Part shown: in pieces, positions 53,525 through 61,719 of the stretch
How positions within the stretch are numbered: position 1 is the stretch's first letter
Layout: each line of letters begins with the position of its first letter
Source of the DNA: Pantanalinema rosaneae
GTDB taxonomy: Bacteria; Cyanobacteriota; Cyanobacteriia; Leptolyngbyales; Leptolyngbyaceae
Direction of reading: 5' to 3'
NCBI RefSeq assembly: GCF_050753385.1
Contig: NZ_JBLZFZ010000023.1
Location: 1-64,000, forward strand
Length of the DNA stretch: 64,000 nt
Translations under genes and position numbers: made by a program
The notes under the pieces: generated by a model
The model's database searches: none
Seen by the model: only the letters and a program-made list of their open reading frames with translations
Told to the model about the DNA's origin: nothing

Positions 53525-55639
53525 TTAGGCAGGAACACGTTCTTTTTGAGTGCGGTTCCAGTGACGATGTTGCGCGATCGCCGCAATAAACTGTTGGCTG
53601 ACATCCTGAATTGCCCCCTGCCGGGTAGTAACCACACCGTTATCAGCAGAAATGCGCCCATCCTGATCGGCTAAGTCAGCCCCCACAATATCAGAAGCTT
53701 GCAGGAGTTCTACCCCTTCCCCGGTTGCCGCGATCGCCTTGCCATGCCGAAAGGCTTCATTGATAAAGTGAATCGCATCCCCCTGCTGCTTCAAGGTTTC
53801 CACACTTGGCTGACCACCCGGAACATAGATGGCATCAAACATGACGGACGCACTGGTTAAAAAGGTTTTATCTACCTCCAGTTCTTGACCGTCAGCACTT
53901 CGCAGCATCCCGGCAAATTTAGACACGATTTTGGCTCTAGCCCCTTGATTTTGCAAAGCTTGCTGCATCTCCATCACGTGAGCCTGGTTAAACCCATCAG
54001 CGACCAGAATCGCAACCTGCCGACTCTGAATCGAGTCCTTACGGGTATTTTCCATACTTAAGGCAGGAGAACTCTGACCGTGGTTCTGTACTGCTGCTGT
54101 CGTCGGTTCCGGTACACCAATGCCTTTGGCAACTCGTTTGGCAAATTCATGGTCAACATGATTGAAATGATCGACCATCCGTTGCCGAATCGCTTTGTCA
54201 TTCACTTTTGCCAATTCAAAGTGAGCCGCCGAGACAATGTGATCCTTTTCGGCATCAGACATACTATTCCAGAATAGAGTTGCCTGACTGTAGTGCTCCT
54301 GGAAACTATCACTGCGTTTGCGAATCTTGTGCCCTTCGACCTTCTCGGCATAGTGGGTATAGGCTCGCAGGTTATCGGGATTTGCCATCGGACAACCACC
54401 TCCCCGCGAATTCGGCGAATAGTTCACGGCTCCTTTGTCGATCGTTTGCCGCATGTAGCCATCTCGCTGATTATTGTGCGCCGGACACACGGAACGATTA
54501 ATCGGAATTTCGGCAAAGTTGGGACCGCCCAGACGGATCAGTTGGGTATCTGTGTAGGAGAATAATCGTCCTTGCAACAGCGGATCATTGGTAAAATCGA
54601 TGCCGGGAACGACATGACCGGGATGGAAGGCAACCTGTTCCGTTTCCGCAAAAAAGTTATCCGGGTTGCGGTTCAGCACCATCTTACCTACGGGTCGCAC
54701 AGGCACTAATTCTTCGGGAATAATTTTAGTCGGGTCGAGTAAATCGAAATCAAATTGCTGTTCATCTTCTTCTTCAACAATTTGTACCCCTAATTCAAAT
54801 TCGGGATAATCGCCCATGTCGATCGCTTCCCACAAATCCCGGCGATTGTAGTCCGGATCTTTCCCGGCTAATTTCTGCACCTCATCCCAAACCAGGGCAT
54901 GCATCCCCAGAATCGGCTTCCAGTGTAGTTTGACAAATCGAGCTTTCCCCTGTTCGTTAATCCACCGGAAGGTATGTACTCCAAAGCCCTCCATCATGCG
55001 GTAGCTACGGGGTAAGGCGCGATCGGACAACACCCACAGAATCATGTGCATCGATTCGGGCACAAGGGAAATAAAATCCCAGAAGTTATCATGGGCAGCG
55101 GAAGCCTGGGGCATTTCGTGGTGCGGTTCTGGTTTGATTGAATGCACCAGATCAGGAAACTTAATGCCATCTTGAATAAAAAATACGGGCATATTATTGC
55201 CGACCAGATCATACACTCCATCTTCGGTATAAAACTTGGTGGCAAACCCGCGCACATCCCGCACCGTATCCGCCGATCCCCGAAAGCCCACTACGGTCGA
55301 AAACCGCACAAATACTGGCGTTTTGACGGCGGGATCTTGGAGGAAACGGGCTTTGGTAAATTCCGCCATCGACTCATAAACCTGGAAGTAGCCATGCGCT
55401 CCTGATCCTCTAGCATGAACCACGCGCTCTGGAATCCGTTCATGGTCGAAGTGGGTCATCTTCTCCCGAAAATGAAAATCCTCCATCAGGGTTGGACCCC
55501 GTTCCCCGGCTTTAAGAGAATTATCGGTATCATCAATCCGAACACCCTGGTTAGTCGTCAAATGTTCACCCGATTCGCGGCGAAAGGTTTCCAATTGCTC
55601 GTCTTTGCGGTGTTCATTCATACCATTCTGTCCCGTCAT
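53525..55639 (-). CDS. katE: Large-subunit catalase (clade 2, HPII-type)
   Basis: This monofunctional haem catalase has 704 residues, close to HPII. The catalytic His is in ERVVHARGSGAHGYF, Asn in NNMPVFFIQDGIKFPD, and the haem Tyr in RLFSYTDTQLIRLG. The C-terminal 150 residues form the extra DJ-1/PfpI-like domain (QVAILVADGFNQAHVMEMQ ... YVPGG) found only in large catalases. It removes hydrogen peroxide in the cytosol. A strong GTCAC promoter lies 46 bases upstream. An internal ATG six codons on is an alternative start. Confidence 0.96.
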   Translation of the reverse strand: MTGQNGMNEHRKDEQLETFRRESGEHLTTNQGVRIDDTDNSLKAGERGPTLMEDFHFREKMTHFDHERIPERVVHARGSGAHGYFQVYESMAEFTKARFLQDPAVKTPVFVRFSTVVGFRGSADTVRDVRGFATKFYTEDGVYDLVGNNMPVFFIQDGIKFPDLVHSIKPEPHHEMPQASAAHDNFWDFISLVPESMHMILWVLSDRALPRSYRMMEGFGVHTFRWINEQGKARFVKLHWKPILGMHALVWDEVQKLAGKDPDYNRRDLWEAIDMGDYPEFELGVQIVEEEDEQQFDFDLLDPTKIIPEELVPVRPVGKMVLNRNPDNFFAETEQVAFHPGHVVPGIDFTNDPLLQGRLFSYTDTQLIRLGGPNFAEIPINRSVCPAHNNQRDGYMRQTIDKGAVNYSPNSRGGGCPMANPDNLRAYTHYAEKVEGHKIRKRSDSFQEHYSQATLFWNSMSDAEKDHIVSAAHFELAKVNDKAIRQRMVDHFNHVDHEFAKRVAKGIGVPEPTTAAVQNHGQSSPALSMENTRKDSIQSRQVAILVADGFNQAHVMEMQQALQNQGARAKIVSKFAGMLRSADGQELEVDKTFLTSASVMFDAIYVPGGQPSVETLKQQGDAIHFINEAFRHGKAIAATGEGVELLQASDIVGADLADQDGRISADNGVVTTRQGAIQDVSQQFIAAIAQHRHWNRTQKERVPA

Positions 55640-55684
55640 AGTCTCTCATCCTCCGACAGGGTGCGATAGGGATGCATCCTGTGC

Positions 55685-55723
55685 TATTTCAAGGCTTGAT
55701 GACAAATGTGACAGGAAAGTGAC
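55685..55723 (-). promoter_or_regulatory. GTCAC-box promoter of the catalase gene
   Basis: On the minus strand GTCACTTTCCTGTCAC, 17 bases (ATTTGTCATCAA...), then GAAATA. It matches the copy at 57323-57361 over nearly the whole length from box to -10, including CATCAA in the spacer. Confidence 0.8.
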
Positions 55724-55875
55724 ATGCTTTTTTCAACTAATAAACCAAGCTCAATGTAGCGATCGCTACCTTCATTACCTGATAACTTTAATCGAAAAAT
55801 CACCCCCAGTGAAGACAGGAAAGGGAGCAGTCCTGTGGTTTAATTCATGCAGTCCTGCGGTCACGATATGCTGCG

Positions 55876-57228
55876 TCATGCCAAGTCCCGAATGGCGCTT
55901 AATGTCTGCTCCATCTGCTCAGGAGTATTGTAGACACCGGGAGTCAGGCGGGCATGGGAGGGGGAATAGGGCGTATCACTGGCGATGATCTGGCGTTGCT
56001 CTAACCGGCGTACCACCTCTCGCGGTCGTAGTCCCTGCACATCAAAACAAATAATTCCGGCAGACAGGGTTTGTGCCATTGGGGTATATAGAGTCACATG
56101 GGACATTTGTGCCAATCCCTGTTTCAATTGTTGGCTGAGGCTGTAGATACGATCGCGCACCTGAGTTTTGCCCAATTGTTGATGCCAGACAAAGGCCTGC
56201 TGCATTGCCCACAAATGTTCAAAGGGTTTGAAGCCACCCGGAGTCATGCGTCCGCCCCAACCGGCTCCCCGCGTAAAGGTGGGAATGGTGGGAGTAACGG
56301 CGGCTTGGTTTGCGGCTCTGCCCCAGAGAATGCCTGTACCTCGGGGAGCAAATAGCCATTTATGTGTACCTGCTGCGAAAAAATCACAGCCTAAATCGGC
56401 GATCGCGGTCGCTTCTACCCCCAAACCATGCACCCCATCCACAAACAGCAAAGCCCGATCGTCAGGATCTCGGTCTGCATTGATTTCTGCCAAGCGATCG
56501 GCAATTTGACGAATGGGCACTTTTAAGCCTGTACTGGAATGAACCCAGGTCGCAGTCACCAATCGGGTTTGAGGTCGGATGGCTTGCAGCAGCCTATCGA
56601 CCATTTCAGCGTCAGATACCGTCTGAATAGTTTGGTAGAGCGGAATTTTTCGCATGGCTGCCCCCGTTCGTTGGGCTTTGTAGCGCAGAGATTCATGGGT
56701 TGAGTAATAGTCAAAATCGGTTGTCAACATTTCCTGGGTGGAGCGAATTTGCAATCCATTGATCACTAACGCTGTCCCCATTGTGGTGCTATCAGTCAAT
56801 GCCACCTCCTGTGGACGCACCCCCAGATAGGTTGCGGCGGCCTGCCGAACTTCAGATTCCAGGCGGGAATTATTCGTTTCCAAATAAACGGCTGGGTTGT
56901 CATTCAGGGCTTGCTGATAACGGACGATCGCGTCCTGTACGGGCTGAGGATGGGAGGCAATCAGTAGTCCGGCTAGATGCACCAGGGCTGGATCAAGTTG
57001 AAACTGAGCGCGAACATAGCTCCATTGATCTGACGCATCTTGGGCTGAGGTGGGTCGTGTTTGTGGTTCGCTGGCGATCGCCGTGGAGCGTTCCGAGGTG
57101 GGTTCCGGTTCTGCTTCAGCCGCCCGATCGCGATCGCCATGCTCCTGACAGCCTGTAAGATGGGTCATGACTGTTGCCGTTGCCCCTAAGCCGATCGAGG
57201 TTAAAACATCTCTCCGTTTCCAGGTCAT
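55876..57228 (-). CDS. Tat-exported PLP-dependent class V lipoprotein
   Basis: About 450 residues from the ATG at 57228. The N-terminus has a twin-arginine signal (KRRDVLTSIGLGA) ending in a lipobox (THLTGCQ), so the enzyme is exported folded and lipidated. The body is a fold-type I aminotransferase of the cysteine-desulfurase/isopenicillin-N-epimerase group: DSTTMGTALVINGLQ, DGVHGLG, Schiff-base Lys in AAGTHKWLFAPRGTG. A PLP enzyme outside the cytoplasm is unusual, and the substrate is unknown. Upstream extension to 57303 would bury the signal. A GTCAC promoter lies 95 bases before the start. Confidence 0.85.
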   Translation of the reverse strand: MTWKRRDVLTSIGLGATATVMTHLTGCQEHGDRDRAAEAEPEPTSERSTAIASEPQTRPTSAQDASDQWSYVRAQFQLDPALVHLAGLLIASHPQPVQDAIVRYQQALNDNPAVYLETNNSRLESEVRQAAATYLGVRPQEVALTDSTTMGTALVINGLQIRSTQEMLTTDFDYYSTHESLRYKAQRTGAAMRKIPLYQTIQTVSDAEMVDRLLQAIRPQTRLVTATWVHSSTGLKVPIRQIADRLAEINADRDPDDRALLFVDGVHGLGVEATAIADLGCDFFAAGTHKWLFAPRGTGILWGRAANQAAVTPTIPTFTRGAGWGGRMTPGGFKPFEHLWAMQQAFVWHQQLGKTQVRDRIYSLSQQLKQGLAQMSHVTLYTPMAQTLSAGIICFDVQGLRPREVVRRLEQRQIIASDTPYSPSHARLTPGVYNTPEQMEQTLSAIRDLA

Positions 57229-57604
57229 TTTCTTTCTTCCCACAGGGTCACTTACCCGTTCTGCGGCTACCAGTAGTAGAAACGCGATCGTTGCCAACTG
57301 CAAAGATTACATCAAGCGGCGCTATCTCCAAGATTGATGGTAAATGTGACCGGAAAGTGACACGCTGTGTGAGAGACACATTGCCAAGAAAAACTGAACA
57401 GAAGCGATCGCTTAAATCCATTACTTTTCTCTTCACTGATTGTTCCAAGTTCCTGGCATCGTTCTTGTACCTAGAGATGGTTATCCTAATAAACGGGAAA
57501 CATTAGCATAGATTAATTAAGGTAGCGATGCAGATAGGCTCCGCGATCGCTATGCTGTCAATGCAAATAGAATTTCAGTCATCAACGGTTTAGGAGAGAA
57601 TTAA
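57229..57604. other. Divergent intergenic region with GTCAC-box promoter
   Basis: It holds the box of the PLP lipoprotein gene (57323-57361) and, at the other end, AGGAGAG at 57592-57598 before the small lipoprotein gene. A HIP1 octamer is present. No further gene. Confidence 0.6.
57323..57361 (-). promoter_or_regulatory. GTCAC-box promoter of the PLP lipoprotein gene
   Basis: On the minus strand GTCACTTTCCGGTCAC, 17 bases (ATTTACCATCAATCTTG), then GAGATA. This is one of the two best copies. Confidence 0.8.
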
Positions 57605-57802
57605 ATGCGTTATATCCTGACATGCGTTATGGTGATTTGCATTTTTCTATCTGGATGTGAATATGTGATTCCCCACACCAGCGATGCCCTTTCTCATAGC
57701 AAACAAGTTGAAGAACTGCACAAACAAACTCAACAACTGGAACGCCAAACCGAAGCCCTAGAACGATTATCTACCTCGATCGAACAACTGGCGAATCCTT
57801 AG
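57605..57802 (+). CDS. Small lipoprotein with a coiled-coil tail
   Basis: This 65-residue protein has a lipoprotein signal (MRYILTCVMVICIFLSGCEY, lipobox LSGC). The mature part is mostly a heptad-like helix (KQVEELHKQTQQLERQTEALERL). Such Lpp-like mini-lipoproteins usually form trimers in the envelope. AGGAGAG precedes the start at good distance. Confidence 0.75.
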   Translation: MRYILTCVMVICIFLSGCEYVIPHTSDALSHSKQVEELHKQTQQLERQTEALERLSTSIEQLANP

Positions 57803-57820
57803 ATGGGTAAATATCAAATC

Positions 57821-57856
57821 GCCCCCAGGTTCCCAGGATGAGGGAATTCCAGGGGC
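57821..57856. terminator. Possible bidirectional hairpin terminator
   Basis: GCCCCCAGGTTCCC and GGGAATTCCAGGGGC form an imperfect stem of about 14 bp between two convergent genes. There is no clear T-run on either side, so termination is uncertain. Confidence 0.35.
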
Positions 57857-57895
57857 TAATTGTCTTCCAACCAATCTGGTAGTCTGGCAAATCCG

Positions 57896-59932
57896 TTAAA
57901 CTGCTGGAGGTTGTGCCTGTTCCTGGGCAACTGAGGGGGGCAACGCGATCGGATCATCATCCAGTGACAGCAAGAAGTTGACTAAATCCGTCTGATCCTG
58001 CGGCTGAAATCCGGCTGGCTGATCCACCCAATATTCGTGCCCTTGACCACTGACATTCGATCGCTGCAAATCCGCATTGGCTTGGTTCGCTGCTACCATC
58101 GGCTGACGCAGAGAGCGATCGAGCAACATGCGTAAACTCGCGGCGGCATCGGGTTTAATGCCCTGCATCAAGGTTCCCACCATACCAATCTGATCCGGTT
58201 TCGCGATCCTGTACCAACCATCCTCCTCTGGTTGCAACGCGGTATCACTGGCAGCAACGCCACCATCATGCAAATAAGGAGCATGTAAGTAAGCGCCAAT
58301 CAGCTTCATGACTTTATAGCCACCCGCCGGATCACTTTGAGCATAGGCAAGTTTGATATCGGCTTCCGGGGTAATATCGGTTGGAACGGACAACACCTGA
58401 GGATCGGATGGTAACGGCACTGGCACATTCGGGGCATAGGTATCGGGTGGGACAAACTCCTCCGCAAACTTTTTGGAAGCAGGGGCACGAACGGGTTGGG
58501 TTTTGATCTCCCGTTGGGCAATTACCCGGTGATTGGTGAAATAACGTCCACTATGGCAGGTCGCACAGTTAGCATTATCAAAGATCTTGGCTCCCCGTTG
58601 CACAGAGGCAACATCTGTAATCGTGTCATTGGGAGGAGGAGCCAGGGTGTTTTGCCATGCCGACATGCCATTCAATTGTGCCGCCACCGGATGACCGGGA
58701 GTTGCTGCCATCAAGCCATTTTGCATAAACAGCGTTCCTTTGGGATACTCCGGCATTTTGATCGTCCAGTTAATGCCTGGAGCATCGGGAGTCGGATCAA
58801 CTTGCTCAAAAAACTCAGAGGGACGCGCGGCTTCAGGTAGACGGTAGTGGGAACTGGGGGCATTCTGGAACATTGTGCCTAGATACAGGTCTTTATCAAT
58901 GCCTAGCACCCCTGGAGCTGCATCTGCGGTCGTAGTGGGGTCAGCATTCAAGCCAAATACCGCATTATTGAGGGTGGTTAAGCCGTGAAACCAGCCGATC
59001 GAGGCTACCCCACTCCAGGCATAGGGAAACGCCTCATGGGTATAGGAAGAAGGCACTTTTGCCGTATTATTTTTCAAATCCCCATTGGAGACAAAATTGC
59101 CGGGAGGCCAGGAGAGCAATGCCTCATCCACCGCATCTTCCATCACCTGGCGATCGGGTAACTGAGCCAGTTCGCCTTCACTATTCCGATAGGTTTGCTC
59201 CCCGGATGGCATCTGATTGGGATTCACATCCGTTTGCCGGAATAGTGCCGCCGAATTCGATGCCATCGCCAGCAACATGCCCAGATTAATATCTGTATTA
59301 GTTGCCCCTTCCATGATCCGTCCCGTTTGCTCATTCACAGTTGTGTGACAGAGCGCACAGGTAATCCCGACCCGCAGTTTGCCGTGATCCAGGTGATTGA
59401 CTAGCCCCAAGGGCACTAGGGAATCTTTAGCTACATCCAGACCTGTGTTAATCACCTTTCCGGCAGGAAAGGTACGATCGCCCAGTTTGACGGTTTCATC
59501 CAGGGTCACCTGAAGATTGGAGGTGGGTTGTCCTTTCAGTGCCAGGATCGACGTTGACAGTTTGCCTAGCCCTAACGGCCCATCCAGAATACCGATGACA
59601 TCAGTAAATAAAACATCATTGCCAAACGTCTCTTGATAAAACGTGTTTCGTCCTAAATCAATCAGATCTTCAGTGACTTCAACGGCACCCTGTTCCGGCG
59701 ACAGGCGTTCCTGTCCCGCTGCGGTCTGAAGTAACTGATTGGCTTCTGCCTGACTCACCACTTGACCGAGCACATCGTAGTCACCCACACTACGCGGGGC
59801 AGATTGGGTCAGGGGCGTGTAGGTTGCGCTTAAATCCGGGGGGCTACTCGGTAAGGCAAGTTCCATCTGGTAACCCAGAAATCCCGCCAGAGCAACGAGA
59901 GCAACGAGAATCATCGTAATGCGGAGTCGCAT
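57896..59932 (-). CDS. Exported di-haem cytochrome c (CcpA/MauG/RoxA-like)
   Basis: This 678-residue protein has an N-terminal signal-anchor (residues 7-25) and two c-type haem sites, CALCH (192-196) and CATCH (456-460). The segment KLIGAYLHAPYLHDGGVAAS is typical of the di-haem peroxidase/MauG superfamily. It is much larger than CcpA (about 330) and has the length of the rubber oxygenase RoxA, but similarity beyond haem sites is not proven here. It would act in the periplasm or thylakoid lumen as a peroxidase or oxygenase. A GTCAC promoter lies 99 bases upstream. Confidence 0.85.
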   Translation of the reverse strand: MRLRITMILVALVALAGFLGYQMELALPSSPPDLSATYTPLTQSAPRSVGDYDVLGQVVSQAEANQLLQTAAGQERLSPEQGAVEVTEDLIDLGRNTFYQETFGNDVLFTDVIGILDGPLGLGKLSTSILALKGQPTSNLQVTLDETVKLGDRTFPAGKVINTGLDVAKDSLVPLGLVNHLDHGKLRVGITCALCHTTVNEQTGRIMEGATNTDINLGMLLAMASNSAALFRQTDVNPNQMPSGEQTYRNSEGELAQLPDRQVMEDAVDEALLSWPPGNFVSNGDLKNNTAKVPSSYTHEAFPYAWSGVASIGWFHGLTTLNNAVFGLNADPTTTADAAPGVLGIDKDLYLGTMFQNAPSSHYRLPEAARPSEFFEQVDPTPDAPGINWTIKMPEYPKGTLFMQNGLMAATPGHPVAAQLNGMSAWQNTLAPPPNDTITDVASVQRGAKIFDNANCATCHSGRYFTNHRVIAQREIKTQPVRAPASKKFAEEFVPPDTYAPNVPVPLPSDPQVLSVPTDITPEADIKLAYAQSDPAGGYKVMKLIGAYLHAPYLHDGGVAASDTALQPEEDGWYRIAKPDQIGMVGTLMQGIKPDAAASLRMLLDRSLRQPMVAANQANADLQRSNVSGQGHEYWVDQPAGFQPQDQTDLVNFLLSLDDDPIALPPSVAQEQAQPPAV

Positions 59933-60030
59933 AAATGCCTCCTGAAGCAGGGTCTACACACAGAGTTTGATCACACCTGGTTGAATCAGGCATGATCACT
60001 CGCCTGAATTGCTCTCAACGCAATCTCAGT

Positions 60031-60069
60031 TATCTCTAGCTTCGATCGCGAAAGTGACGGGAAAGTGAC
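60031..60069 (-). promoter_or_regulatory. GTCAC-box promoter of the di-haem cytochrome gene
   Basis: On the minus strand GTCACTTTCCCGTCAC, 17 bases (starting TTTCGCGATC), then GAGATA, 99 bases before the start codon. Confidence 0.78.
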
Positions 60070-60145
60070 ATGAATTGTTACAATTACATGTAAAATTGCA
60101 TATAAAAAATAATTAGCAAAGCCCAGTGACGATCGACTAGCGGCA

Positions 60146-60529
60146 TCATGGTACGGGGCAATCATCATAGTTAGAACAATAGTCGGGGCAATATATCGCC
60201 TCAAACTTTAAGACTTTAGAAGGATGAACTGCACAGTGTAAATGGGGATTAGAGGAGTAAAAGCGGCAGTGCTTACAACGAACTTTAGTCGGATCCTGAA
60301 CCTCTGTTTGCACAGTTTTTAGCTCAAGTAATCTTCTGAACAAGGCACTATAAATTAAGACAAATGCACCCAGTACAACCAAACTTAAAGATTCAGTTGA
60401 GAGAGTGCCATTGAGAGCCGGAGGGCTGAGTTCAGAAGCTGGGATCTCTGTTCCAGACGTAGTTGTTTCTACGGGGTGAGCCTGGGTCACTACTGTAGAG
60501 TGTAATGGTTCGCTGAGGGACTGCCGCAT
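60146..60529 (-). CDS. Single-helix membrane protein with a Cys cluster
   Basis: This is a 127-residue protein. One helix (LSLVVLGAFVLIYSALFRRLLE) is followed by a small domain VRCKHCRFYSSNPHLHCAVHP with further cysteines in IYCPDYCSNYDDC. The C-x2-C...NP-L-CA-HP...C-D pattern resembles a small cyanobacterial DUF6464-type domain and may bind a metal such as zinc or an iron centre. It is third in the rhodopsin operon, 30 bases after the lipoprotein gene. Confidence 0.75.
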   Translation of the reverse strand: MRQSLSEPLHSTVVTQAHPVETTTSGTEIPASELSPPALNGTLSTESLSLVVLGAFVLIYSALFRRLLELKTVQTEVQDPTKVRCKHCRFYSSNPHLHCAVHPSKVLKFEAIYCPDYCSNYDDCPVP

Positions 60530-60559
60530 TGCGAGATCCTCCTGATTCGGACGCTCAAA

Positions 60560-60718
60560 CTAGGGAGAAGGTGTTGCCGTTGGTGTCGGTGTTGCTGCTG
60601 GATCGGTAGGTTGAGTGGCATCGGGGGTGGGGGATACCGGAGTCGTCGTTGGGCCACAGGCACCGATTAAGAGGGCAACCCCAAGCACTGCGAATAAAGT
60701 AACTAAACTACGATTCAT
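60560..60718 (-). CDS. Small lipoprotein in the rhodopsin operon
   Basis: This protein has 52 residues. MNRSLVTLFAVLGVALLIGACGP is a lipoprotein signal with lipobox LIGAC; the mature part is a Thr/Pro-rich, disordered tail (PTPDATQPTDPAATPTPTATP). GGAGG lies eight bases before the ATG at 60718. It starts 41 bases after the rhodopsin stop. Confidence 0.75.
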   Translation of the reverse strand: MNRSLVTLFAVLGVALLIGACGPTTTPVSPTPDATQPTDPAATPTPTATPSP

Positions 60719-60759
60719 GGTTGATACATCCTCCAATGGATAATAATTTACGTGGGACG

Positions 60760-61566
60760 TTAAAGTCCTTCTGGTAAACGACGGCTCCTCCGTCTGCTGC
60801 TGGATTGGGGTCTCCATAACGCAGTGATCCCGCCTAAGAAATATAGGACTTGATCAGCCGCCCGATCGAGCCCTGTTTCAGAGCGACGACTGCGGAGGCT
60901 GCGTAAACCATGCAAATCAAGGAAACTAAATCCGACTTTAGAGAAGAAAGGCAAGACACAGAATAGTAGGGTATCGATATCTTGATTAACCCAACCAAAG
61001 CCAGACGGTCCAATAATCCAGGAGATCGGATAGCCAATCCAAAGCACAGTAAAGTAAATCGTTAATTTATCGTGCAAGTCGGCAAGTTCTCTCCCCTGGC
61101 TCTGGGATTTCGATCGCAGCGGGCCCCAAATGCCCCATAGGACAACCAGAAATGCCACTACGCCGCAGATATACCACAGGTAACGCACCCAATCTCGTTC
61201 AGAGAGGTCTGCAATTAACCCAGTGGCAATTACCACAACCTGTGTACTGATTAAAAAGCCAATTAATGTCCAGTCTTTTTTGATGAATTGCATGGCTGTC
61301 CAGGACAGTGCCAGCAACAACAGAGGGGTTGTCACAATCCAATCAACATACCGGGCATAATGGGCGATTTGTCCTGCCGCTTCAACTTTACCCTGGTCGA
61401 TCGCCATTGCCATATAGGCTAAGCCCGACCAGATGGGAATAAATATGGCGACCAAGTACTCGTACTGTGGCACACCTTTGGGATCGCGGCTCAGCACCCA
61501 AAAATGCAATGCCCCGATCGCCATTCCTGCCACATATACCCAATGCAGAACCGCCTGCCAATCCAT
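60760..61566 (-). CDS. Anabaena-sensory-rhodopsin-like microbial rhodopsin (xenorhodopsin clade)
   Basis: This seven-helix retinal protein has 268 residues. Helix C reads ARYVDWIVTTPLLLLALSW: the counterion Asp is D75 (BR D85), T79 equals BR T89, and the BR D96 position is A86 (Ser in ASR). Helix G is LPFFSKVGFSFLDLHG: retinal Lys K210, with P206 instead of the BR Asp212, plus D217 and H219. P206, K210, D217 and E36 are shared with Anabaena sensory rhodopsin. This class acts as a photochromic sensor or an inward proton pump. Leu83 predicts green absorption. The Arg/Ser-rich tail is longer than in ASR. It is first in a three-gene operon under a GTCAC promoter. Confidence 0.95.
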   Translation of the reverse strand: MDWQAVLHWVYVAGMAIGALHFWVLSRDPKGVPQYEYLVAIFIPIWSGLAYMAMAIDQGKVEAAGQIAHYARYVDWIVTTPLLLLALSWTAMQFIKKDWTLIGFLISTQVVVIATGLIADLSERDWVRYLWYICGVVAFLVVLWGIWGPLRSKSQSQGRELADLHDKLTIYFTVLWIGYPISWIIGPSGFGWVNQDIDTLLFCVLPFFSKVGFSFLDLHGLRSLRSRRSETGLDRAADQVLYFLGGITALWRPQSSSRRRSRRLPEGL

Positions 61567-61591
61567 AGCAGACCTCCAACTATTCAGGTTT

Positions 61592-61630
61592 CTTCTCTAC
61601 GCTGATGGATAAATGTGACAGGAAAATGAC
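61592..61630 (-). promoter_or_regulatory. GTCAC-box promoter of the rhodopsin operon
   Basis: On the minus strand GTCATTTTCCTGTCAC, 17 bases (ATTTATCCATCAGCGTA), then GAGAAG, 26 bases before the rhodopsin ATG. The first half-site has one change (GTCAT). Confidence 0.78.
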
Positions 61631-61646
61631 AAGTGTTTGAGTCGTC

Positions 61647-61685
61647 GTCACCTTTCTGTCACATTTATTGCTAAGGCTAGGAAGT
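61647..61685 (+). promoter_or_regulatory. GTCAC-box promoter of the divergent membrane-protein operon
   Basis: GTCACCTTTCTGTCAC, 17 bases (ATTTATTGCTAAGGCTA), then GGAAGT, 35 bases before the ATG at 61720. It is back to back with the rhodopsin box, 16 bases apart, so both operons could be switched together. Confidence 0.75.
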
Positions 61686-61719
61686 AAGCGAATTGGGTTC
61701 ATTCACCGTTTTAATATTT

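Noticed and set aside
55708..55723. CRP/cAMP receptor site suggested by TGTGAC...GTGACA
   Set aside because: CRP sites are inverted repeats (TGTGA-N6-TCACA). Here the halves are direct repeats with an 11-bp period, in all eight copies.
57229..57303. Upstream start of the PLP lipoprotein
   Set aside because: It would place 25 residues before the Tat signal, which would then not be N-terminal.
60146..60529. ASRT-like transducer of the rhodopsin
   Set aside because: ASRT is a soluble beta-rich protein. This one has a membrane helix and a Cys cluster and shows no resemblance.
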